Shown here one piece after another: positions 1 through 7,546 of a stretch of 64,000 bases of DNA; within the stretch, counting starts at the first letter, position 1, and each line of letters begins with the position of its first letter. The position numbers and the translations under genes were made by a program. This DNA is from Microbacterium sp. AK031 (GTDB lineage Bacteria > Actinomycetota > Actinomycetes > Actinomycetales > Microbacteriaceae): the NCBI RefSeq assembly GCF_024807145.1, contig NZ_JANUCA010000002.1:248001-312000 (forward strand), given 5' to 3'. The notes beneath the pieces are model-generated. The model ran no database searches. It was given only the letters and a program-made list of their open reading frames with translations, and was not told the origin of the DNA.

Positions 1-8
1 GGTGTCAT

Positions 9-41
9 GCGTTGATCCTAACGAGCGTGCGGGATCAACGC
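9..41 (-). terminator. Hairpin terminator after the isomerase gene
   Basis: Perfect 10-bp inverted repeat (GCGTTGATCC at 9-18 and its complement at 32-41) around a 13-nt loop. It contains the stop codon of the minus-strand gene ending at 35, so it would form at the 3' end of that transcript. No clear U-tract follows inside the window, as is common in high-GC actinobacteria. Confidence 0.55.
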
Positions 42-994
42 AGATGCGGCGACACGGCTGCGGTGAACGCCTCGGCGGTGCGGCGCACGACGCTCTCCGG
101 GGCATCGGCCCAGATGTCGGCGTTGAAGATCTCCACCTCGATGTCGCGGTCGTAACCGGTCGCGATCACGGCCTCGGTGAGCGATGCGAAGTCGATCACG
201 CCGTCGCCCATGTAGTGCCTTCCGAGCAGCACGTCGGCGGGCAACGGGGTCTTCCAGTCGCACACCTGATAAGTCGCGATGCGCCCTTCGCTACCTGCCC
301 TGGCGATCTGCTCCAGCGCCTGCGGGTCCCACCAGATGTGGAAGGTGTCGACGGCTGCGCCTACGACCTCGGCATCGAAATCCGAGGCGATGTCGAGCGC
401 CTGACCGAGTGTAGAGACGACCGCGCGGTCGGACGCGTACATCGGATGCAGCGGCTCGATCGCCAGCGTCACACCTGCGGCCTTCGCGTCCGGGGCCAGC
501 GCGCCGATCGCGTCGCGCACCCGCTCGCGCGCGCCGGGGAGGTCGCGGTCGCCCTCAGGAAGACCGCCGGCGACGAGCACGAGCACGGCGGTCGAACCTT
601 CGGCGCCTGCTGCGGCGAGCGTCGCCGTCTCCTCGATCGCCCTGCGGTTGTCGTCGAGCGCTGCGATGCGCTGCGGGCCCTCCGGCAGCGTGAAGAACCC
701 GCCCCGGCAGTGCGTGGAGAATCGCAGGCCTGAATCGGACAGCATCCGCGCCGCCACGTCGAGCCCGACCTCGTTCACCGGCTCACGCCAGAGACCGATC
801 GCCTGGACGCCTGCGCCGGCAGTGACCCGCAGTGCGGTCTCGAGATTCGCATGCTTGATGGTCGCCTGGTTGATCGACAGTCGTGGGTCCGGGGACACTT
901 GTCGGTCCAAATCACGGATGTCAGCCGCTTCCTCGGCGTGTCGGCTGACAGGTGCGCCTTCGACTGCCATCTGTACCGGGTTCGGCGCGCTCAT
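35..994 (-). CDS. Sugar phosphate isomerase/epimerase (AP endonuclease 2 / xylose isomerase-like TIM barrel)
   Basis: A 319-residue protein of the cytosolic xylose isomerase-like TIM-barrel family. The expected metal-ligand motifs are visible in order: an IEPLHP segment in the middle, VDTFHIWWD, and EVEIFN near the C terminus. The family interconverts keto/aldo sugars or epimerises them; the substrate here is not determined. The start is the ATG at 994, which has a strong AGGAAGG ribosome binding site and overlaps the stop of the upstream DUF993 gene by 4 bp (ATGA); longer readings into that gene lack support. It is the last gene of a minus-strand set with a Gfo/Idh/MocA oxidoreductase and a DUF993 protein, so the three probably act on one sugar-derived substrate. 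The family call is firm; the reaction is inferred only at class level. Confidence 0.85.
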   Translation of the reverse strand: MSAPNPVQMAVEGAPVSRHAEEAADIRDLDRQVSPDPRLSINQATIKHANLETALRVTAGAGVQAIGLWREPVNEVGLDVAARMLSDSGLRFSTHCRGGFFTLPEGPQRIAALDDNRRAIEETATLAAAGAEGSTAVLVLVAGGLPEGDRDLPGARERVRDAIGALAPDAKAAGVTLAIEPLHPMYASDRAVVSTLGQALDIASDFDAEVVGAAVDTFHIWWDPQALEQIARAGSEGRIATYQVCDWKTPLPADVLLGRHYMGDGVIDFASLTEAVIATGYDRDIEVEIFNADIWADAPESVVRRTAEAFTAAVSPHLR

Positions 995-2181
995 ACACCG
1001 ATCCTTCCTGTATCGACACCGTTCAGCTGCAGCATCCCGTGCCAGCGCTCGCGGGCGAGTTCGGGGCTCTCGAGGGCGAGCGAGGCGTTCGCGAGCTCGA
1101 CGATGCGGCTGAGATGCGGCAGGCTCCTGGCCGAGTGCAGACCGGAGACCATCTGGAACGCCGGCTGGTGCCCGTTGAGCCACGAAAGGAACGCGACACC
1201 GGTCTTGTAATAGAACGTCGGTGACGCGAACACCTGGCGGCTGAGCTCTTCGGTGGGGCCGAGGATGCGCCGGTACGCCTCAGGGTCACCCGCGTCGAGC
1301 GCCTGGATCGCAGCGGATGCCACCGGCGTGATCGCCGCGAACGCACCCAGCAGAGCATCCGAATGACCATCGCCCTCGCCGATCGAGTCGCCCCCGATCA
1401 GTCCGACGTAATTGAAGTCGTCGCCGGTGAACATGCGCACGCCCTCCGGCAGCCGCTCGCGCACCGAGATCTCGGACTCGGCGTTCAGCAGGCTCATCTT
1501 GATGCCGACGACCTTGTCCTGATTCTCCGCGATGATCTGCAGGAGAACCTCGGATGCCGTCTGCCAGTCGTCCGCACCGAAATAGCCCGCAAGCTCCGGG
1601 TCGAACGCGGTGCCGAGCCAGTGCAGCACGACCGGCACGGTCGCCGACTGCAGCACTTCGCGGTACACACGGCGGTAGTCCTCGGCATCCTTCGCCACCC
1701 GCGCCAGGTGGCGCGATGCCATCAGGACCGGGCCCGCCCCATCCTGCTCCTCGGTGAAGTGCAGTTGCTCCTTGTAGGCGTCGATCACCTGATCGAGGGT
1801 GACGTGCGTCGCATCGAGGTGGTCGGTGTTGACGCCGACCACGACCGACCCGCCCTCTTCCCGCGCTACCTGCGCGCTGCGGGCGATGAGTTCGCGGGTG
1901 GCCGCGGCATCCAGCCCCATGTTGCGCTGCGCGGTGTCCATGGCGTCGGCGACTCCGAGACCCCAGGAGTAGACATTGCGGCGGAACGCGAGAGTCGCGT
2001 CCCAATCGATGTCGGCCGGCTGCCCCGGCGTGTTGTCCGCGTGCGCCTTGGGCACCACGTGCGCGGCGGCGTAGGCGACGCGGCTCTGCAGCGCGGCGGT
2101 GGGGCGAGCGTAGATTCCGGAGTCGTTCAGCGCGGCATCCGATGCGGTGCCGTCCGGCGCGAGAAGGCGAAGAGTGCTCAT
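991..2181 (-). CDS. DUF993 family, dihydrodipicolinate synthase-like protein
   Basis: A 396-residue protein of the DUF993 family, which is related to the DapA/N-acetylneuraminate lyase (beta/alpha)8 aldolases. A lysine in the VGIKMS segment is in the right place for the Schiff-base lysine of that superfamily, and VVVGVNTDHLD and FTGDDFNYVGLIGG are distinctive conserved stretches. A retro-aldol cleavage or dehydration of a keto-acid or sugar derivative is a family-based guess. The ATG at 2181 overlaps the stop of the upstream oxidoreductase (ATGA) and its own stop overlaps the isomerase start, so the three proteins are almost certainly translationally coupled. Family members often sit next to Gfo/Idh/MocA and isomerase genes in actinobacteria. 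Specific substrate unknown. Confidence 0.82.
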   Translation of the reverse strand: MSTLRLLAPDGTASDAALNDSGIYARPTAALQSRVAYAAAHVVPKAHADNTPGQPADIDWDATLAFRRNVYSWGLGVADAMDTAQRNMGLDAAATRELIARSAQVAREEGGSVVVGVNTDHLDATHVTLDQVIDAYKEQLHFTEEQDGAGPVLMASRHLARVAKDAEDYRRVYREVLQSATVPVVLHWLGTAFDPELAGYFGADDWQTASEVLLQIIAENQDKVVGIKMSLLNAESEISVRERLPEGVRMFTGDDFNYVGLIGGDSIGEGDGHSDALLGAFAAITPVASAAIQALDAGDPEAYRRILGPTEELSRQVFASPTFYYKTGVAFLSWLNGHQPAFQMVSGLHSARSLPHLSRIVELANASLALESPELARERWHGMLQLNGVDTGRIGV

Positions 2182-3380
2182 GACAGGCTCAGCGGCTCGA
2201 TCGTGACCTTGCGACCCTCGGCGCTCGAGGTGAGGCCGGCCTCGGCGAACTGCACGCCCTTGGCGCCGGCGAGCAGGTCGAACGGATAGTCGGTGCCTTC
2301 GACGTATGAGGTCAGGTACTCCTCCCACTGCTGGCGGAAGCCGTTGAGGAACACGTCGTTGGTCGGCACGCTCTGCCAGTCGGCATCGTAGTCGCGGGTG
2401 TCTTCGAGGTCGGGATTCCACACCGGCTTCGGGGTGGCGTTGCGCGGCTGGATCTTCGCACCGAACAGTCCGACGACGGCTGAGCCGTGAGTGCCGTCGA
2501 CCTGGAACTCGACGAGCTCGTCTCTGTTCACGCGCACGGTCCAGCTGGAGTTGATCTCCGCCACGATGCCGCCCTCGAGTTCGAAGATGCCGTAGGCGGC
2601 GTCTTCCGCGGTCGCGACGTACTTCTCACCCTTCTCGTCCCAGCGCTCCGGGATGTGGATCGCGGCCTGCGCGTAGACGCTCTTGACCTCGCCGAACAGG
2701 TTCTCGAGCACGTAGTTCCAGTGCGGGAACATGTCGGTGATGATGCCGCCGCCGTCTTCGGTGCGGTAGTTCCAGCTCGGCCTCTGAGCGGGCTGCCAGT
2801 CGCCCTCGAACACCCAGTAGCCGAACTCGCCGCGGACGGAGAGGATGCGGCCGAAGAAGCCCGAGTCGATCAGCCGCTTGAGCTTCTGCAGGCCCGGGAG
2901 ATAGAGCTTGTCATGCACGACGCCGGTCTTGACTCCGGCATCCTTCGCAAGACGCGCGAGCTCGAGGGCCTCCTCCAGCGACTCGGCGGTCGGCTTCTCG
3001 GTGTAGATCGCCTTGCCTGCGGCGATCGCCTTGCGGATGGCGGATGCGCGGGCCTTCGTCACGAGGAAGTCGGCGTAGATCTCCCACTTCGGGTCGGCGA
3101 GCGCGGCATCGAGGTCGGTGGTGTAATCCTCGATGCCGTGCAGGGCGGCGAGCTCTGCGAGCTTGGCCTCGTTGCGTCCGACGAGGATCGGCTTGACCGT
3201 GACTTTGGTGCCGTCGGAAAGCTCGATCCCGCCTTGGTCACGGATCGCGAGGATGCTGCGCACCAGGTGCTGCCGGTAGCCCATGCGCCCGGAGACGCCG
3301 TTCATGATGATGCCGATCTCGCGCACCTGAGGCTGGACGGGTGCCGCGGGCGTCGCGGCGAGCGTGGTCGTCTCTGACAC
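2178..3380 (-). CDS. Gfo/Idh/MocA family oxidoreductase
   Basis: A 400-residue NAD(P)-dependent oxidoreductase. An N-terminal Rossmann fold begins with GIIMNGVSGRMG (about residues 23-34), a variant of the usual GxGxxG. The diagnostic EKP motif appears as YTEKPTAESLEEA, followed by the C-terminal alpha/beta substrate domain. These enzymes oxidise or reduce sugars, inositols or keto-sugars. The start is a GTG at 3380 with AAGGAA upstream. The gene opens the three-gene set with DUF993 and the isomerase. A LacI-type operator lies about 35 bp upstream, so the trio can be regulated separately from the ABC importer genes further upstream. Substrate unknown. Confidence 0.87.
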   Translation of the reverse strand: MSETTTLAATPAAPVQPQVREIGIIMNGVSGRMGYRQHLVRSILAIRDQGGIELSDGTKVTVKPILVGRNEAKLAELAALHGIEDYTTDLDAALADPKWEIYADFLVTKARASAIRKAIAAGKAIYTEKPTAESLEEALELARLAKDAGVKTGVVHDKLYLPGLQKLKRLIDSGFFGRILSVRGEFGYWVFEGDWQPAQRPSWNYRTEDGGGIITDMFPHWNYVLENLFGEVKSVYAQAAIHIPERWDEKGEKYVATAEDAAYGIFELEGGIVAEINSSWTVRVNRDELVEFQVDGTHGSAVVGLFGAKIQPRNATPKPVWNPDLEDTRDYDADWQSVPTNDVFLNGFRQQWEEYLTSYVEGTDYPFDLLAGAKGVQFAEAGLTSSAEGRKVTIEPLSLS

Positions 3381-3413
3381 TGTCGTTCCTTCTTTCTTCG
3401 CTCACGCCGTGCG

Positions 3414-3427
3414 GGTAAGCGCTTTCC
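3414..3427. promoter_or_regulatory. LacI-type operator upstream of the oxidoreductase trio
   Basis: GGTAAGCGCTTTCC is a near-perfect palindrome with the central CG typical of LacI/GalR operators (one mismatch between arms). It lies in the 115-bp gap between the DUF624 gene and the Gfo/Idh/MocA gene. The same pattern recurs at 7468-7481 and, less perfectly, at 10718-10731, suggesting one regulator, possibly the LacI protein at 12808-13917. Confidence 0.65.
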
Positions 3428-3495
3428 GTAACTTTGAGTCTATGCAGTTGTTGACGTGTCCCGCAAGCATCGCCCCAGGCGTCGCGCTACGATCC

Positions 3496-4134
3496 TCATC
3501 GCAATGGATCGGCGAGTCGAACAAGACGACGTTCCGCGATCGCAACGAGCGCAAACGCGACGAGACCGAGCGCGGGGACGCCGAGCGGCAGGAACTGCCA
3601 GGTGATGACGCCGGCGAGAATGAGGGCGACCACTGTGAAGGCGGCACTGGAGAAGTCGGCGACCACGAGCCGCGGGGCGGCTCGGAGCAGGTGCCGCCAG
3701 CGGACTCCGGGTGACCATACGCCGGCGGCGACGACCGTGATCACGAAGGCGCCTCCGCCGATGATGACGGCCACGATCGCAGCCGGGACACCACCGGGGA
3801 TCATCCCTCCCGCGGCGAGCGCGAGATTCACGCCCGCGAGCGCCCCGAGCGCCACGGTCACCCCTCCCAGAAGCGCTCCGCCGGGAAGCGCCCTCCACAC
3901 GTCGCGGAAGAACTCCGACGCGGGCGTGGCCTCGGCATGGATGTAGCGGCGCAGGTGCGCTGTGCCCGCCGCGACGGCAGCTGGCCAGGTCACGATCGGC
4001 ACGCAGGTGATTGCCATGAGGATGCCGGTCCATAGCGCTTCGCCGAACAGGGCGAATCTCGCTCGCGCTCCCGGCCAGCGCAGCACGCTGCCATCCGGCT
4101 CGAGGGAGCGCCCGCGGCGAGGCGCGCGGCTCAT
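3496..4134 (-). CDS. DUF624 (YesL-like) membrane protein
   Basis: A 212-residue integral membrane protein with about four to five hydrophobic helices (roughly residues 33-55, 90-112, 118-140 and 165-190). It resembles the DUF624/YesL family, found almost exclusively with carbohydrate ABC importers. Its role is unknown; an accessory function in the transporter is inferred from context. The ATG at 4134 overlaps the stop of the upstream permease by 4 bp, so it is the fourth cistron of the importer operon. The RYIHAEATPASEFF segment after the second helix matches the cytoplasmic loop usual in this family. Confidence 0.7.
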   Translation of the reverse strand: MSRAPRRGRSLEPDGSVLRWPGARARFALFGEALWTGILMAITCVPIVTWPAAVAAGTAHLRRYIHAEATPASEFFRDVWRALPGGALLGGVTVALGALAGVNLALAAGGMIPGGVPAAIVAVIIGGGAFVITVVAAGVWSPGVRWRHLLRAAPRLVVADFSSAAFTVVALILAGVITWQFLPLGVPALGLVAFALVAIAERRLVRLADPLR

Positions 4135-5045
4135 CCCTTCAGCCCCTGCGTGGAGACGCCCTCGACGAGGAAGCGCTGAAAAACGATGAAGAACAGCAGA
4201 ATCGGCAGCAGCGCCAGCACCGACACTGCCACCGTTGCGCCGTAGTCCGAAGTGCTCGTCTGGTCATTGAAGACACGCAGCGCCAGTGGGAGCGGGTAGT
4301 TCTCCGTCGAGTTCAAGTACAGCAGCGGACCGAGGAAGTCGTTCCAGCTCCAGATGAACGCGAAGATCGACGCGGTGACGAGGGCGGGCTTGATCAGCGG
4401 CAGGATGATCGACCAATAGATGCGCCCATGTCCGCAGCCGTCGATGCGGGCGGCTTCGTCCATGTCCCGAGGCAGGGCGCGGATGAACTGCACGATGAGG
4501 AACACGAAGAAGGCCTCGGTCGCGAGAAACTTGCCCACCAGCAGCGGAGCGAACGTGTCGACGAGGTCGAGACTACGGAAGAGCATGTACTGCGGGATGA
4601 TCAGCACGTGGAAAGGCAGCAACAGCGTGCCGATCATGATCGCGAACCATACGCCGCCACCCTTGAAGCGGATCCGAGCGAATGCGTAAGCGGCGAGTGA
4701 GGCGGAGATCACCGTTCCGATCACCGATCCGATGGCGAGCAGGAAGGAGTTGAGGAAGAACCGCCAAAGCGGGACGCCTCCGATCCCCTCCAGCACCTTG
4801 AAGTAGTTATCGACCGTGGGGTTCTCCGGGAAGAAGCCCTGGTTGGCCCCGAACTCGGCCGTCGGTTTGAACGACGCCGACAACATCCAAGCGAGCGGAT
4901 AGAGAACGATCGCCACCAGCACGACCATCACGATCGCCCATGCCACCGTCTTCCACGTGCTGCGCTTTCCGAACGGTCGACGCGAAGGCGCCGCCACGCC
5001 CTGCGGCAGGACAGCGGCGATGGTCTCGGGTCCCATAGTGCTCAT
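4131..5045 (-). CDS. Carbohydrate ABC transporter permease (MalG type)
   Basis: A 304-residue inner-membrane permease of the CUT1 sugar ABC family. It has six predicted helices and the cytoplasmic EAA loop (DEAARIDGCGHGRIYWSIIL, about residues 195-215) that contacts the ATPase. The C terminus ending FQRFLVEGVSTQGLKG is typical of MalG-like subunits. The chosen ATG at 5045 gives a 4-bp overlap with the stop of the MalF-type gene. It partners the permease at 5042-6040 and the binding protein at 6079-7371. No ATPase gene is present, so a shared MsiK-type ATPase encoded elsewhere is expected (inference from actinobacterial CUT1 systems). Confidence 0.93.
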   Translation of the reverse strand: MSTMGPETIAAVLPQGVAAPSRRPFGKRSTWKTVAWAIVMVVLVAIVLYPLAWMLSASFKPTAEFGANQGFFPENPTVDNYFKVLEGIGGVPLWRFFLNSFLLAIGSVIGTVISASLAAYAFARIRFKGGGVWFAIMIGTLLLPFHVLIIPQYMLFRSLDLVDTFAPLLVGKFLATEAFFVFLIVQFIRALPRDMDEAARIDGCGHGRIYWSIILPLIKPALVTASIFAFIWSWNDFLGPLLYLNSTENYPLPLALRVFNDQTSTSDYGATVAVSVLALLPILLFFIVFQRFLVEGVSTQGLKG

Positions 5046-6040
5046 CGGTTGTCTCCCGCGTAGTGCACCCACGACTTGGAGGTGCGGAACATGACGAAGG
5101 CAATGACCGCGACGGCGAGCAACAGCGCCCAGGCCATCGCGGAGGCGTACCCCATCTGCGAGTTCGTGAAGGCGCGGGTGTAGAGGTACACCGTGTAGAA
5201 GTTGGTCGCTCCGGCAGGGCCTCCTGTGCCGGATCCGATGATGTACGCCGACGCGAAGATCTGGAAGGCGTGGATCATCTCCAGCAGCAGATTGAAGAAG
5301 ATGACGGGCGAGAGCATCGGGAGTGTGACACTGAGGAACTTGCGCACCGGCCCAGCGCCATCGACGGAAGCCGCCTCATACAGCTCCTGCGGAACCTGCT
5401 TGAGGCCTGCGAGGAAGATGACCATCGGTGCGCCGAACTGCCAGACGGCCAGCAAGATCATCATCGGCAGGATGAGGGCAGGAACGCCGACCCATCCGCC
5501 GATCTCCAGCCCGAAGACGCTCAGCGTGCTGTCTACAGGACCATCGGTGGAGAACATGGCCCGCCAGACGATGGCGATGCTCACGCTCGCTCCGATCAGC
5601 GAAGGAGCATAGAACGCGGAGCGGAAGAAGCCAGTGCCACGGCTGCGGTAGTTGAGCAGCATCGCGACCCCGAGCGCGGCCGCCAGCTTGATCGGCGTTC
5701 CGACGAGGACGTAGATCAGGGTGATGCGGACGGATCCCCACCACACCTCGTCTTGCATCATCCGCTCGAAGTTGCCGAGCCCGATCCACTGCGGCGGCGT
5801 GAAGATGTTGTAGTTCGTGAACGCGAGATACAGCGAGTACAGCATCGGGCCCGCGGTGAGCACAAAGAAGCCGATCAACCACGGCGAGAGGAAAAGATAT
5901 CCCGCTGCGTTCTCGCGACGACGCACTGAGAGGCCGCGTGTGGGTGTCCTGGCACCCCCGGCCCTGCGGTCACCCGCCGGGCCGGGGACGGCTTCGGCCG
6001 TTCGTGCGTGCGCCGTCAGAGCGCCCGAATCCGTTGCCAT
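5042..6040 (-). CDS. Carbohydrate ABC transporter permease (MalF type)
   Basis: A 332-residue permease with a roughly 45-residue, Arg-rich N-terminal tail and six transmembrane helices, the first around residues 47-70. The EAA loop reads YEAASVDGAGPVRKFLSVTL (about 240-260). LFLSPWLIGFFVLTAGPMLYS is the characteristic first helix of CUT1 MalF/UgpA-like subunits. It forms the heterodimeric channel with the downstream MalG-type subunit, whose start overlaps its stop. The gene begins 38 bp after the substrate-binding protein gene. Likely substrate is an oligosaccharide or beta-galactoside, inferred from the divergent GH35 gene. Confidence 0.93.
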   Translation of the reverse strand: MATDSGALTAHARTAEAVPGPAGDRRAGGARTPTRGLSVRRRENAAGYLFLSPWLIGFFVLTAGPMLYSLYLAFTNYNIFTPPQWIGLGNFERMMQDEVWWGSVRITLIYVLVGTPIKLAAALGVAMLLNYRSRGTGFFRSAFYAPSLIGASVSIAIVWRAMFSTDGPVDSTLSVFGLEIGGWVGVPALILPMMILLAVWQFGAPMVIFLAGLKQVPQELYEAASVDGAGPVRKFLSVTLPMLSPVIFFNLLLEMIHAFQIFASAYIIGSGTGGPAGATNFYTVYLYTRAFTNSQMGYASAMAWALLLAVAVIAFVMFRTSKSWVHYAGDNR

Positions 6041-6078
6041 GATCTTTCCTGGTCTTTCTCGCTGTGCGGTCAGTCGGT

Positions 6079-7371
6079 TCAGCTAACGAGGACGACGTTC
6101 GCCTCGGCGAAGAACTGCGCGACAGCGTCGTCCACGGTGATCGCCCCGAGGCCGAGCGCCTTGCCGAGATCCCAGAACTTCTGCTCGAGCGCTCCGTACC
6201 CGACCACCGGGATCGGGGGCGCATCACCGATGCGGGCAGCGACCGATTCGAGGTAGTCGGCGACCTGCTTGTCCTGGCCCTCGAGGACCGCGCCCTCGAG
6301 CTTGGAGGTGGATGCTGGGAACCCGAGGGTCGTTCCGAAGATCTCGCCGGACTCTGGACTGTTGACGACATAGTCGAGGAAGATCGCAGCAGCCTCGGGG
6401 TGCTCGGTCTCAGCGGAGATGGCCATCTGCAGACCGGCCTGGCGATACAGGTCCTTGGAGCCTTCCTTCACGGTCGGCGGCGCGATGAGGCTGATCGAGG
6501 CCGCACCGGAATCGGCGAGGTAGCCGCCAAGGAAGTTGCTCCAGCTCGTCTCCGTGGCGGTGAGTCCCGCGCCGAAACCAGACTTCGGCGTGATTTCTTC
6601 GAGTTTGCTCTGCGGAATCGTGATCCCGTCGCGCAGATCCTGCCCCGATGACCAGAACTCCGCGAGCTCCTCCTCCGTGAAGCCGAGCTTGCCGTCGTCG
6701 GTGTACAGGTTTTTACCGTCGGCCCGCAGCATGAGTTCGAGCGTCTGGATTCGCTGCGTCACATCGGTGCCGCCATAGACGGCGCCGTCACTCTGCTCCG
6801 CGACGTCGGCCATCCAGTCGTAGAACTCATCGAACGTCGTGCCGCCTTCGGGCGGAGTGAGGGAGTTCGCCACGATGAGATCTTCGTTCACGAAGTTCGC
6901 CCACGCACTGTAGCCGGTCGGCAGAGAGTACTGGGTTCCGTTCAGCTGACCGGTGCCAAGCAGGGAGTCGTCGAACGTCGAGAAGTCGATGTGATCCTTG
7001 ACGGTATCGAGATCGAGCACATAGCCCGGTTCGCCGTACTGACGCAGGTAGCTGTCGGAGAACTGCCAGACGTCGGGCAGGCCGCCGCCGGCAGCCTCGG
7101 TCTGGCGCTTTTCCCAGTAGCTGGGGAAGTCCATGAACTGACCGTTGATCGTGATGTTCGGGTATTCCTCATTGAATGCGTCGATGAGCGCGTTGTAGCG
7201 CTCGGCGCGATCATCGTTGCCCCACCAGGTGAAGTTCAGTGTGACCTTCTCGTCGGGGTCGAACGTCGGCTCGGCATCCGTGCCGCCTCCACCGCCTGAG
7301 CAGCCGGACAGCACGAGTGCCGTCCCGGCGGCGATGGCCGCGACGGCCGTGATCCGCTTCTTGCTGAACAT
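6079..7371 (-). CDS. Sugar ABC transporter substrate-binding lipoprotein
   Basis: A 430-residue extracytoplasmic solute-binding protein of the CUT1 class. It starts with a lipoprotein signal peptide whose lipobox is LVLSGC (Cys about residue 24), followed by a Gly-rich linker. The mature domain shows the usual NFTWWGNDDRAERYNALIDA first strand-helix and a C-terminal hinge region. It would be tethered outside the membrane and deliver sugar to the two downstream permeases. Start ATG at 7371 has GAGAGGAAC upstream. First gene of the importer operon; its promoter region, shared with the divergent beta-galactosidase, carries two LacI-type operators. Confidence 0.92.
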   Translation of the reverse strand: MFSKKRITAVAAIAAGTALVLSGCSGGGGGTDAEPTFDPDEKVTLNFTWWGNDDRAERYNALIDAFNEEYPNITINGQFMDFPSYWEKRQTEAAGGGLPDVWQFSDSYLRQYGEPGYVLDLDTVKDHIDFSTFDDSLLGTGQLNGTQYSLPTGYSAWANFVNEDLIVANSLTPPEGGTTFDEFYDWMADVAEQSDGAVYGGTDVTQRIQTLELMLRADGKNLYTDDGKLGFTEEELAEFWSSGQDLRDGITIPQSKLEEITPKSGFGAGLTATETSWSNFLGGYLADSGAASISLIAPPTVKEGSKDLYRQAGLQMAISAETEHPEAAAIFLDYVVNSPESGEIFGTTLGFPASTSKLEGAVLEGQDKQVADYLESVAARIGDAPPIPVVGYGALEQKFWDLGKALGLGAITVDDAVAQFFAEANVVLVS

Positions 7372-7467
7372 CTTTGTTCCTCTCTGTGAACGTCCGCGTT
7401 CTGTGCCGCGGAACGTCCGTGTCCGTGTGTGCAGCGATGGATTGCGCGCATTCCTCGGGTGCAGATG

Positions 7468-7510
7468 GGAAAGCGCTTGCCGGTCAGGTTACTACGGATT
7501 GAAACGATTC
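7468..7510. promoter_or_regulatory. Divergent control region with two LacI-type operators
   Basis: The 175-bp gap between the binding-protein gene (minus) and the GH35 gene (plus) contains GGAAAGCGCTTGCC at 7468-7481 and GAAACGATTC at 7501-7510. Both are centred on CG as LacI-family sites are. The first is nearly identical to the site at 3414-3427. Their 30-bp spacing could allow cooperative binding or control of the two divergent promoters separately. Binding is inferred, not shown. Confidence 0.65.
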
Positions 7511-7546
7511 GCAAGCAAACGAGAACCAGGCCTAGGCTAATGAACC

